This document shows positions 20,442 through 27,909 of a stretch of 64,000 nt of DNA, piece after piece. The first letter of the stretch is position 1. Every line of letters begins with the position of its first letter. The notes beneath the pieces were generated by a model. It was not told the DNA's origin and made no database searches. It was given only the letters and a program-made list of their open reading frames with translations. Source of the stretch: Pseudomonadales bacterium (GTDB taxonomy: Bacteria > Pseudomonadota > Gammaproteobacteria > Pseudomonadales > Azotimanducaceae); the NCBI GenBank assembly GCA_019634925.1, contig JAHCAL010000007.1, positions 1-64,000 of the forward strand. Direction: 5' to 3'. The position numbers and the translations under genes were made by a program.

Positions 20442-20513
20442 GGCGGTACTCCTATGCCCGGCGGTCGGCGCTGGACGAACTGACCGTCATGATGCTTGCC
20501 TCCCCAGGTGCGT

Positions 20514-21908
20514 TCAGCCGACGCCTGCAACGGCCCGCGCCGCGCTGCAGAACGCGTCCACCGCACTCGCGAGATCGCGGCGCCGCTGCGCACCCATGCT
20601 CTCGCTGAAGCAGAACGACAGGCGCAGCTGATCGTAACCGGCCGCGGGATTGCGCTCGCGCGCATCCGCCGCATAGAAGTCATACATCGGGATCACCACC
20701 ACGCCGTGCTCGGCGACCAGCCGCCCGACGAAAGCATCGTCGGTGCGTACCCCTGGCGTGCGGAACGTGAACACGGAGAAAAAGCCGGCCTGCGGGTGCG
20801 TCCAGTGGAACAGGTCCGGCCAGGCGCCGAGTCCGCGCTCGAGGCCCTCCAGCATGATCTGCCGGTTCTCCCGGTAGACGGCGAGTTTTTCCTCCGCCAC
20901 CGGCCAGAGCGAACGCCGCTCGGCGAAGTCCGCATCGTGCAGCAGCGCCTCGAAACCCCGCAGCGCGCCCGGATTCTGGAACAGGATGTCACCGCTCGAT
21001 TCCACCAGCAGCAGGTCGAGCAGCGGCACGGTCTCGCCGCCGTCGATCTCGACGTCGGCCTCGGTATACAGGAACCCGACGCGCGGCCCGGGAAAGCCGA
21101 TCTTGGAGCCCGTGAACAGGTGCACGGTCTGCTCCGGCGCCATGGCGAGGAACGGCCGCGGGCGGGTCGGCGCATCCAGGTAGCTGATATAGAGGTAAGG
21201 TGCATCCTCGAGGATCAGGATGCCTTCGCTGCGCGCGACCTCGAGGATCGCCTCGCGACGCCGCTGGGTGAACGAGAAACCGGCCGGATTGTGTCCGTCG
21301 GGAATCGTGTAATAGAACGGTACGTGATACCCCGCGGCCCGTGCGGTACGAATCTGTTCGCGCAGACGTTCGACGAGCGGGCCCTCTTCGTCCATGTCCA
21401 CGCTGAAAATGCGCGCGTGCTGGCAAAGGCCGGCCCGGGCGAGGAAGCCGGCGTAGGTCGGTGCATCCGTGATGTATGCGATCGGGATGCCGGGCCGTTC
21501 GAACAGCGAACAGGCGAGGCTGATGCCGCCAGTGGCGCCCACCGTCGGCAGCAGCCGGGCGGGATCGAGCGCGACACCCCAGTCGCTCCCGTAGACGCGG
21601 GCGAAACTCGCGCGGGTGGTGACCGGGCCCAGCGTGTCCGTATAAGAGAAGGACTCGCGCAGATGCTCGGGCACGGTCGATGGATCGTTCAGCCCTTCCG
21701 CGGCTTCCAGGTGCGCGAAATAACGCGCCTGGTGCGCAAGGAAGCCGCGCGGGTCGGTGACTTCGGGATGCGGGTAGCCGGCGCCGAGGTGATGGATCCG
21801 CAGGCCACGTTCCTGCGCGAGCTGGCGCAGACCCGGCAGCGACGCCGACATCTTGCGGGTGACCGACACCGGCTGGCGGCGCACCTTCGGTGCACGCAGG
21901 TTGGCCAT
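20514..21908 (-). CDS. PLP-dependent class I/II aminotransferase
   Basis: A 464-residue fold-type I aminotransferase. VGATGGISLACSLF is the cofactor phosphate-binding region. IPDGHNPAGFSF holds the conserved Asn, and LFTGSKIGFPGPRVGFLY the Schiff-base Lys. There is no N-terminal DNA-binding domain, which rules out a MocR regulator. ATG 21908 follows GAGGC; a TTG five codons earlier is a weaker start. It probably begins the transcription unit that continues into the sulfatase gene. The amino donor and acceptor are unknown. Confidence 0.87.
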   Translation of the reverse strand: MANLRAPKVRRQPVSVTRKMSASLPGLRQLAQERGLRIHHLGAGYPHPEVTDPRGFLAHQARYFAHLEAAEGLNDPSTVPEHLRESFSYTDTLGPVTTRASFARVYGSDWGVALDPARLLPTVGATGGISLACSLFERPGIPIAYITDAPTYAGFLARAGLCQHARIFSVDMDEEGPLVERLREQIRTARAAGYHVPFYYTIPDGHNPAGFSFTQRRREAILEVARSEGILILEDAPYLYISYLDAPTRPRPFLAMAPEQTVHLFTGSKIGFPGPRVGFLYTEADVEIDGGETVPLLDLLLVESSGDILFQNPGALRGFEALLHDADFAERRSLWPVAEEKLAVYRENRQIMLEGLERGLGAWPDLFHWTHPQAGFFSVFTFRTPGVRTDDAFVGRLVAEHGVVVIPMYDFYAADARERNPAAGYDQLRLSFCFSESMGAQRRRDLASAVDAFCSAARAVAGVG

Positions 21909-21960
21909 GAGCGCCTCGCGCAAAAGCCGGTACTTTACGTCAAGCGCTGCACGCTATCGA

Positions 21961-21988
21961 CCCGGTCCGGCGGACCCGGTCCGGCGGA
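21961..21988. repeat. tandem 14-nt GC-rich repeat
   Basis: Two exact copies of CCCGGTCCGGCGGA in the 88-nt gap between the first rsgA stop and the aminotransferase start. Each contains the palindrome GGTCCG-G-CGGACC, so each can fold into a short hairpin. It may act as a terminator for rsgA, but no U-tract follows. Confidence 0.5.
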
Positions 21989-21996
21989 CCCGCCGT

Positions 21997-22971
21997 TCAG
22001 GCGGGCCCGGCGCCGAGCTTGCGGTACCGGGCGAGCCGCTCCGGATCCAGCGCGCCGGCGGCAATGGCGGCCTGCACCGCACAACCGGGCTCCGCCAGGT
22101 GCCGGCAATCGACGAACCGGCACGCCCCGGCCAGCGTCTCGATGTCGGCGAACACGGCACGCAGGCCCGCGTCCGAGTCGCCGAGCATCAGTTCGCGCAT
22201 GCCGGGGTTGTCGACCAGCAATCCACCGTCCGGCAGCACGTGCAGCGACCGGCGCGTCGTGGTGTGGCGGCCTTTCGCGTCGGCCGCGCGAATTGGACCG
22301 GTCGACTGCAGTTCGGCGCCAGCGAGGCTGTTCACCAGCGTCGACTTGCCCACACCCGAAGACCCGAGCAGCGCGACGGTCGTGCCGGGCCGGCACCAGG
22401 CCCTGACGCCATCCAGGGACGCCGGGTCGCGGGCGTCGACCAGCAGCACCGGCAGGTCACGCAGGAGCGCGCCCGCCGCGCGCGCGTAAGCGCCCGGGTC
22501 CGGCGCCGCGTCGGCCTTGGTCAGCACGAGCACCGGCTGCACGCGCGCCTCGAGCGCGAGCGCGAGGTAGCGCTCGATGCGGGCCGGATTGAACTCCTCG
22601 TTGCACGAGGAGACCAGGAACATCACGTCGACGTTGGCGGCGATGGGCTGCAGTTCGTGATTGCGCCCGGCCGCGCGCCGCGCGAGCAGACCGTGCCGTG
22701 CCAGCACCCGCAGGACCGTGCCGCGATCGGGCGACAGCAGCACCCAGTCACCGACCGTCGGGCGCACCAGCGCGTCACCCTGGAACCAGCGCCCGCCGAG
22801 CGGCAGTTCCGCCTCGCCGTCTGCGAAAACCACCGTGACCGAGCGTGCGCCGACGCCGAACACTCGGGCCGGCACGCAGTCGCGCTCGGACCCCAGGATC
22901 TGGTCGGCGAACTCGCTGCGCCAGCCGAGCGCCGCCAGCGAGCGCACGGGCGCCCGGCCGGTTCCGGTCAC
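21997..22971 (-). CDS. rsgA: ribosome small-subunit GTPase A (RsgA), copy 1
   Basis: A 324-residue circularly permuted GTPase that helps late 30S subunit assembly. The order is an N-terminal OB-fold (about 25-90), then G4 (VLTKAD) before G1 (GSSGVGKST) and G3 (DNPGM), which is diagnostic of the family. A zinc knuckle CRFVDCRHLAEPGC lies near the C-terminus. The start is GTG, 3 nt after the YgjP-like gene. A second full RsgA with the same architecture lies at 36.6-37.7 kb, which is unusual within one window. Confidence 0.93.
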   Translation of the reverse strand: MTGTGRAPVRSLAALGWRSEFADQILGSERDCVPARVFGVGARSVTVVFADGEAELPLGGRWFQGDALVRPTVGDWVLLSPDRGTVLRVLARHGLLARRAAGRNHELQPIAANVDVMFLVSSCNEEFNPARIERYLALALEARVQPVLVLTKADAAPDPGAYARAAGALLRDLPVLLVDARDPASLDGVRAWCRPGTTVALLGSSGVGKSTLVNSLAGAELQSTGPIRAADAKGRHTTTRRSLHVLPDGGLLVDNPGMRELMLGDSDAGLRAVFADIETLAGACRFVDCRHLAEPGCAVQAAIAAGALDPERLARYRKLGAGPA

Positions 22972-22974
22972 CCG

Positions 22975-23766
22975 TCAGTCCTGCATGAGCACGGGCAGGT
23001 AGCGGTCGAGTTCCAGGCGCCGCTTCTGCCAGTCGGTCATGTGCCGGGCCATGAGCGCATAGAAGCGCCGGCTGTGGTCGTGGTGCTGGAGATGACAGAG
23101 CTCGTGCAGCACGACGTACTGGACGAGCCGGACGGGCAGCTTGATGAGATGGGTGTTGAGCGAGATGCGCCCGGACAGGCTGCAGCTGCCCCACTGGCTG
23201 CGCATGAACCGGTGCCGCCACTCCGGCGTGCGCGCGCCGAGCCAGGGCAGGCGGCGGCGCCAGTACTCGAGCTGACCGGCGAAGCCTTCGTTGGCCTGCT
23301 CCACGTACCACTGGTTCAGCAGTCCGCGCACCCGCTCGCTGCGGCGTCGGCCGAATGCGCTGGCCGTGCGCTGGGGCGGACCTAGTGTCACCCGCAGTTC
23401 ACCGCGCACCGGCTCGCCGTCGAACAGCGAGAGCTGCCCGGTACGCCGCCGCGCGATCCGCACGTCGTCGCGTGCGCCGTCGCGAATCACGAGTTCGAAC
23501 GGTTCGCCCAGGAAATGCAGGACTTCCCCGGTCACGTAACGCAGGCAGGCGGAGAGCGCCGTGGTGTCGAGCGCCTTGTCCAGCCGGTAGCGGAGCCACT
23601 GGCGGTGTTCGTGGATCACGCCGGAAATGTCGGCTTCGCTCGCGTCGAGCGGCGCTTCCATGATGACGTAGCCGGCCGGATCGAAAGCGAGGCCGATGCG
23701 CGTGCGGCGGCGCTTGTTGCGACGAACTTCGACAGGTATGGCGGCAATGACCCTGCGGTCGGCCAT
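22975..23766 (-). CDS. YgjP-like (SprT/DUF45) zinc metallopeptidase
   Basis: A 263-residue protein of the DUF45/YgjP family. VVLHELCHLQHHDHSRRFYALM contains the gluzincin HExxH motif written as HELCH, and the following conserved His also fits. The N-terminal half is rich in beta strands and basic residues (RRNKRRRTRIG). Members are cytosolic and most remain uncharacterised. I chose ATG 23766; an in-frame GTG 27 nt earlier is possible. It runs into rsgA with a 3-nt gap. Confidence 0.85.
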   Translation of the reverse strand: MADRRVIAAIPVEVRRNKRRRTRIGLAFDPAGYVIMEAPLDASEADISGVIHEHRQWLRYRLDKALDTTALSACLRYVTGEVLHFLGEPFELVIRDGARDDVRIARRRTGQLSLFDGEPVRGELRVTLGPPQRTASAFGRRRSERVRGLLNQWYVEQANEGFAGQLEYWRRRLPWLGARTPEWRHRFMRSQWGSCSLSGRISLNTHLIKLPVRLVQYVVLHELCHLQHHDHSRRFYALMARHMTDWQKRRLELDRYLPVLMQD

Positions 23767-23831
23767 GGAGTATTCGCAGCTGGAAGGCGCCACCTACTCT
23801 ACCCGGTCCGCAGCCGGTGTCTACTGGATCG

Positions 23832-24563
23832 TCACGGTCGGTGCACGGGAAAGTGCCGCTGCGCGCAGACGCGGGCGACCAGCGTTGCCCGGTCGGGATG
23901 CGCGGCCAGCGTTTCGAGCTGCAGGCGCGTCACGCGCATGAGGTCGAACTCGCCCGCGTCGTTGCGTGCCAGCGCCTCGGCCGGGCTGATCCAGACGCTG
24001 TCGACCGTCTCGAGATCGTCGTGCACGCCGGTCTGCCCGGGCGGCGCTTCCGCCACGAAGAACCGGGTGTCGAAGCGGCGCGGGCGACCGAGCGGGGTGA
24101 CGAAGCGGTTGAAGAAGTGGATGCGGTCCACCGCGAGTCGCAATCCCTCGCGGCGGCAGATGTCGGCGAGCGACAGCTCGCCCGCGTGCAGCGGGTGCCG
24201 ATAGGCGTCGAATCGCGCACGCACGGCAGGATCGTCGTAGCGGACGAGCGCGCCGTCCGCAGCATAGGCGAGCAGCAGGCCCGCCTCCTCGAAACTCTCA
24301 CGGATGCCGGCAATCCAGTAGCCGCGCCATTCGAAGCCGAGCGCGGCGCGCTGGGCGGCCTGTGCATCGCTCGGGCCGACCCGCAGGTCGTCGTACAGAT
24401 GCAGGTGATCGTCGCCGTCGACCTGCCCGCCCGGAAACACGAACATGCCGCCGGCGAATGCCGCCGCGCTCGTGCGCCGGAGCATGAAGAGTTCGAAACC
24501 GGCGGCGGCATCGCGCACCAGGATCACGGTCGCGGCGGGGCGTATCGGCTGTATAGTGCTCAT
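23832..24563 (-). CDS. Nudix hydrolase (NUDT19/CoA-pyrophosphatase-like)
   Basis: A 243-residue Nudix protein. The Nudix box is split in the NUDT7/19 manner: MFVFPGGQVDGDD, an insert of about 35 residues, then IAGIRESFEEAGLLLAY with the RExxEExG core. The long insert and GRPRRFDTRFFVAEAPPGQ resemble the CoA- and acyl-CoA-diphosphatase branch, which would suit a CoA-thioester-rich catabolic region. Other nucleotide diphosphates are possible. ATG 24563 was chosen because the first strand, ATVILVRD, begins about ten residues later. It diverges from the luciferase-like gene with 92 nt between. Confidence 0.87.
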   Translation of the reverse strand: MSTIQPIRPAATVILVRDAAAGFELFMLRRTSAAAFAGGMFVFPGGQVDGDDHLHLYDDLRVGPSDAQAAQRAALGFEWRGYWIAGIRESFEEAGLLLAYAADGALVRYDDPAVRARFDAYRHPLHAGELSLADICRREGLRLAVDRIHFFNRFVTPLGRPRRFDTRFFVAEAPPGQTGVHDDLETVDSVWISPAEALARNDAGEFDLMRVTRLQLETLAAHPDRATLVARVCAQRHFPVHRP

Positions 24564-24655
24564 CTGGAATCCAGCTGGTATCGGGTGATGCGGCCCGCTG
24601 TATAGCATCGCCGGCCAGCGGACGCATCCGCTCAATTCCTGCCGGGGGAAACCGC

Positions 24656-25570
24656 ATGAAACTCGCCGTCGAATTCCCGAGCGTCGTCTACCGGGAGGGC
24701 CCGGAAGGCGTCCGCCGACTGGCCCGCGCCATCGAGGAGATCGGCTTCGACCAGCTCGACATGTTCGATCACGTGATCATGGGTTTCGCCACCGAAACCC
24801 GGCCGGCCCCCATCTATCCGCCGCAGATGCCCATCATGGAAGCGCTGGTCATGCTCGCCTACTGCGCGGCCGTCACCAACCGCATCGGGCTCGGCACGGA
24901 GGTGCTGATCCTGCCGCAGCGGCAGCCGGTGCTGGTCGCCAAGCAGGTGTCGACCCTGGATACCCTCTCCGCGGGACGGGTACGGCTCGGCGTCGGCGTG
25001 GGTTGGCAGGCGGCCGAGTACGAATCGCTCGAAACCGACTTCGCGACCCGCGGGCAGCGCATGGACGAGGCCATCGACCTGATCCGCACCTGCTGGAGCG
25101 AGGCACACATCGAGTTCTCGGGCGAGCACTACCGGGCCCCGGCAATCGCGATGGAGCCGAAGTCGCCGCAGGGCGGCAACCTGCCGATCTGGATCGGCGG
25201 CGGCTCGCCGCGCGCCCTGCGCCGGGTCGGCGAACTGGGTGATGGCTGGCTCGCGCAGGCGTTCACCGATCCGGCGCGGGCCCGCGCGGCGATCGCGACC
25301 ATCCACCGTCATGCGGAAGCCGCCGGGCGCGATCCGGCGCGAATCGGCCTGCAGCAGATGCTCGATCTACCGCCGCGCGATGCGGGCGGCAAGGCGTTCT
25401 ATGCCGACCTCGACCGGGTGGTGGCGCGGGCCGAGGCGATCCGCGCCATGGGCTTCGGCGGCTGTGCGCTGAACGCGACCGCCATGTTCCAGGCCGGTGC
25501 CCGCACGGTCGACGCGCTGATCGACAAACTCCAGGCGGTACACGACCGGCTGCGCGCGGCGGTTGGCTGA
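24656..25570 (+). CDS. luciferase-like (LLM) flavin-dependent oxidoreductase
   Basis: A 304-residue TIM-barrel protein of the bacterial luciferase superfamily. RIGLGTEVLILPQRQPVLVAK, the LSAGRVRLGVGVGW phosphate-binding motif and PIWIGGGSPRALRRVGELG are characteristic. Members use FMN or F420, and the sequence alone does not decide between them. They oxidise or reduce diverse substrates, including terpenoids. The ATG at 24656 follows GGGGGAAACC. Two 41-nt hairpin repeats begin 17 nt after its stop. Confidence 0.88.
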   Translation: MKLAVEFPSVVYREGPEGVRRLARAIEEIGFDQLDMFDHVIMGFATETRPAPIYPPQMPIMEALVMLAYCAAVTNRIGLGTEVLILPQRQPVLVAKQVSTLDTLSAGRVRLGVGVGWQAAEYESLETDFATRGQRMDEAIDLIRTCWSEAHIEFSGEHYRAPAIAMEPKSPQGGNLPIWIGGGSPRALRRVGELGDGWLAQAFTDPARARAAIATIHRHAEAAGRDPARIGLQQMLDLPPRDAGGKAFYADLDRVVARAEAIRAMGFGGCALNATAMFQAGARTVDALIDKLQAVHDRLRAAVG

Positions 25571-25587
25571 GCGCCGCGCCCGGCCGA

Positions 25588-25628
25588 GTGTGCGCCTCTG
25601 GCGCACCTGGCGCGCTACACGCGCGCAC
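25588..25628 (+). repeat. 41-nt double-hairpin repeat, copy C
   Basis: TGCGCC-TCT-GGCGCA followed by GCGCGC-TACAC-GCGCGC, 17 nt after the stop of the luciferase-like gene. It has the same orientation relative to that gene as copies A, B and E have to theirs. Confidence 0.8.
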
Positions 25629-25630
25629 GA

Positions 25631-25671
25631 GTGTGCGCCTCTGGCGCACCTGGCGCGCTATACGCGCGCAC
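25631..25671 (+). repeat. 41-nt double-hairpin repeat, copy D
   Basis: Identical to copy C except for one base in the second loop (TATAC for TACAC). It is in tandem with copy C with 2 nt between and ends 6 nt before the stop of the convergent SMP-30 gene. Confidence 0.8.
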
Positions 25672-25677
25672 TGGCGA

Positions 25678-26544
25678 TCAGGACGCGGCAGGCAGCCTGA
25701 CGCGCGCCGGCGCGACCGGTACACCGGCAACCGCCACCCGATGGCGGTACACCGAGCCCGCGTCCGGACGGCCGGTGCCGTCCGAACCCGACACCACGTA
25801 CAGGTCGCGCAGGTCATCGCCACCGAAACAGAGCGACGTACACATGGGCTCCGGGATCTCGAGAAACTCGCGCTCGTTCCCGGACGCATCAAAGACGGCG
25901 ACGCCGTGGCCGCCGCGGGCCAGCGCGACCCAGACCGATCCATCCACCGCCACCGCCAGGCCGTCCGGTACGCCCCGCCCGGATTCCACGAACACGGTCT
26001 TCGGGCCCAGGCTCCCGTCCGCCGCCACGGCGTAGCGCCAGACGGTGCGGATGCTCGAATCCGAGTGGTAGAGCGTGCGCCCGTCCGGCGCGAAGCCGAG
26101 CCCGTTGGTGAGCCAGATCTCGCGGCCGACGATGCGCGCGCGGCCGTCCAGGTCGACGAGCCACAGGTCCCCCGCCGCCGGTTTGCCGTCGGATTCGAAC
26201 ACCGGGCTGGTGCCGAGCGAACCGGCGTAGATGCGCCCGGCGGCGTCGGTAGTCAGGTCGTTGTAACCGACGTTGCCGGCCGCCGGATCGCGGTCGAGCA
26301 CGGTCAGCGTCGCGCCACCGTCGAACGGCTTGAAAGAGATGTTGCGCCCGCTGACGATCAGACCGCCCGCGGCATGCAGCGCCATGCCGCCGACTCCACG
26401 CCGATGGCCGAACACCGTGGTGACCGCCCCGTCGCGGCCGAGGCAGAACACGCCGCCGTTCAGCACGTCGCTGAACAGCAGGCCACGATCGGCGAGCCAC
26501 AGCGGGCCCTCGATCAGTCCGTAGCCGGTCGTGAGTCGTTCCAT
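25678..26544 (-). CDS. SMP-30/gluconolactonase family protein
   Basis: A 288-residue six-bladed beta-propeller lactonase. The ligand positions of the family are visible: GLIEGPLW (first Glu), GYNDLTTDAAGRIYAGS (Asn and Asp), LTNGLGFAPDGRTLYHSDS (Asn and Asp) and PDGLAVAVDGSVWVA (Asp). A single divalent metal would activate hydrolysis of a sugar or other lactone. ATG 26544 follows GGGGAGC. It converges with the luciferase-like gene and diverges from the efflux operon. The lactone is unknown. Confidence 0.9.
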   Translation of the reverse strand: MERLTTGYGLIEGPLWLADRGLLFSDVLNGGVFCLGRDGAVTTVFGHRRGVGGMALHAAGGLIVSGRNISFKPFDGGATLTVLDRDPAAGNVGYNDLTTDAAGRIYAGSLGTSPVFESDGKPAAGDLWLVDLDGRARIVGREIWLTNGLGFAPDGRTLYHSDSSIRTVWRYAVAADGSLGPKTVFVESGRGVPDGLAVAVDGSVWVALARGGHGVAVFDASGNEREFLEIPEPMCTSLCFGGDDLRDLYVVSGSDGTGRPDAGSVYRHRVAVAGVPVAPARVRLPAAS

Positions 26545-26664
26545 GCTGCTCCCCTGCTGTTTGCCAGCGCCTCGCCTGCGTCGACAATGCCACCCTGCGG
26601 GTTCAGTATCCACCGGTCGCTTGGGCGGCGGGCAATGTCCGCGACGCCCGATCCGGGTCAATTG

Positions 26665-26679
26665 ACTCTGACCCCAATT
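26665..26679 (+). repeat. solo end of the palindromic TTGGGGTCAGAGT element
   Basis: ACTCTGACCCCAATT, the same 15 nt as the right end of the palindrome at 61.2 kb, but with no inverted partner nearby. It lies in the 171-nt gap between the SMP-30 and efflux genes. The rest of that gap shows no gene. Confidence 0.6.
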
Positions 26680-26715
26680 GTCGATCCCAAATGTCGTTGT
26701 CGGGAGCCGAGCTAG

Positions 26716-27909
26716 TTGAAGCGTGTAGTCGTTCCGCTGCTGATCGTCGTCGCGGGATTCGGGCTGGCGGCGTTGTTGATCGCCACCGGCCCGCGCATCG
26801 AGCACGGCACCCCTGGATCGCTGGAACCGCTGGTGCGGGTGCAGACCGTGACGCCACGGCCGGTGCAGATGCGCGCCAGCACCCACGGCACCGTAGTCCC
26901 GCGCACCGAGAGCGAACTTGTCGCGGAGGTCGCCGGGCGGGTCGTCGAGATCTCGCCGCAACTGGTCGCCGGCGGCTTCTTCGCAAAGGGCGAACGGCTG
27001 CTGCGCATCGACCCGCTCGACTACGAGTTCGCCCTCGAACAGGCCCGCGCCGGTGCCGCGCGCGCCGAGAGCGAACTCGCCAACGCGCGGCGCGCACACG
27101 AGCGCCAGGTGGAACTGCGCAACCGGCAGATGACCAGCGACGCACAGGTCGACGACGCGGTGAACCGCCTGCGCCTGGCAGAGGCGAGCCTGCGCGAGGC
27201 GACCGCGCGCGTCGCCCTCGCTCGGCGCGACCTCGAGCGGACCACGCTGCTCGCGCCCTACGACGGGCGGGTGCGCGTCAAGCGCGTCGACCTCGGCCAG
27301 TTCGTCGGGCGTGGCGGCTCGATCGCCACGATCTACGCCACCGACTACGCGGAGGTGCGGCTGCCGATCCACGACGGCGAACTGCGGTTCCTCGACATCC
27401 CGCTCGGCAGTGCGGCGCTGCCGCATCCGGTGACGGTCGAACTGACCGCGGACTTTGCCGGCGGTACGCATACCTGGCGCGGCGAGGTGGTGCGCTCGGA
27501 GGGCGAAATCGATGCCGGCACACGCATGATCCACCTGGTCGCCCGGGTGCCCGCACCGTACGCCGGCAGCGATACCGGGAACGAGGCCGGGAACGACGCC
27601 AGCGCGCCGCTCGCGGTGGGGCTGTTCGTCCGCGCCGAAATCCTCGGACGGACCGTCGACGACGTGATCGCGCTGCCGCGTGCCGCCTTGCGCGGCAATA
27701 GTGACCAGGTGTACGTCGTCGACGCCGAGAACCGCCTGCGGTTCCGCAACGTCGAGGTACTCCGCGTGGTCGACGAGCAGGCATTCATCAACGGCGGGCT
27801 CGCGCCCGGCGAACGGGTCTGCATTTCGAGCCTCGGCAACGCGCTCGATGGCATGCCGGTGCGCATCGTCAGCGCGGACACGGCGGACATGGCGGACGCC
27901 ACGCCGTGA
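26716..27909 (+). CDS. RND efflux periplasmic adaptor (membrane fusion protein)
   Basis: A 397-residue HlyD/AcrA-type adaptor. Residues 4-24 form an N-terminal membrane anchor (VVVPLLIVVAGFGLAALLIA). A biotinyl-lipoyl half-motif (GRVVEISPQLVAGGFFAKGE) follows, then a coiled-coil hairpin at about 110-170 rich in Ala, Glu and Arg, the second lipoyl half (LLAPYDGRV) and beta-barrel domains. Start is TTG at 26716, chosen because the anchor begins there. It overlaps the permease gene by 4 nt (GTGA). The adaptor links the permease to an outer-membrane channel, which is not encoded nearby. Confidence 0.9.
   Translation: MKRVVVPLLIVVAGFGLAALLIATGPRIEHGTPGSLEPLVRVQTVTPRPVQMRASTHGTVVPRTESELVAEVAGRVVEISPQLVAGGFFAKGERLLRIDPLDYEFALEQARAGAARAESELANARRAHERQVELRNRQMTSDAQVDDAVNRLRLAEASLREATARVALARRDLERTTLLAPYDGRVRVKRVDLGQFVGRGGSIATIYATDYAEVRLPIHDGELRFLDIPLGSAALPHPVTVELTADFAGGTHTWRGEVVRSEGEIDAGTRMIHLVARVPAPYAGSDTGNEAGNDASAPLAVGLFVRAEILGRTVDDVIALPRAALRGNSDQVYVVDAENRLRFRNVEVLRVVDEQAFINGGLAPGERVCISSLGNALDGMPVRIVSADTADMADATP

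Noticed and set aside
20514..21908. MocR/GntR-type regulator with aminotransferase domain
   Set aside because: No N-terminal winged-helix domain; the protein begins directly with the aminotransferase fold.
25588..25671. Tandem 41-nt repeats as a CRISPR array
   Set aside because: Only two units, separated by 2 nt with no spacers. The units are double hairpins, and no cas genes are present.
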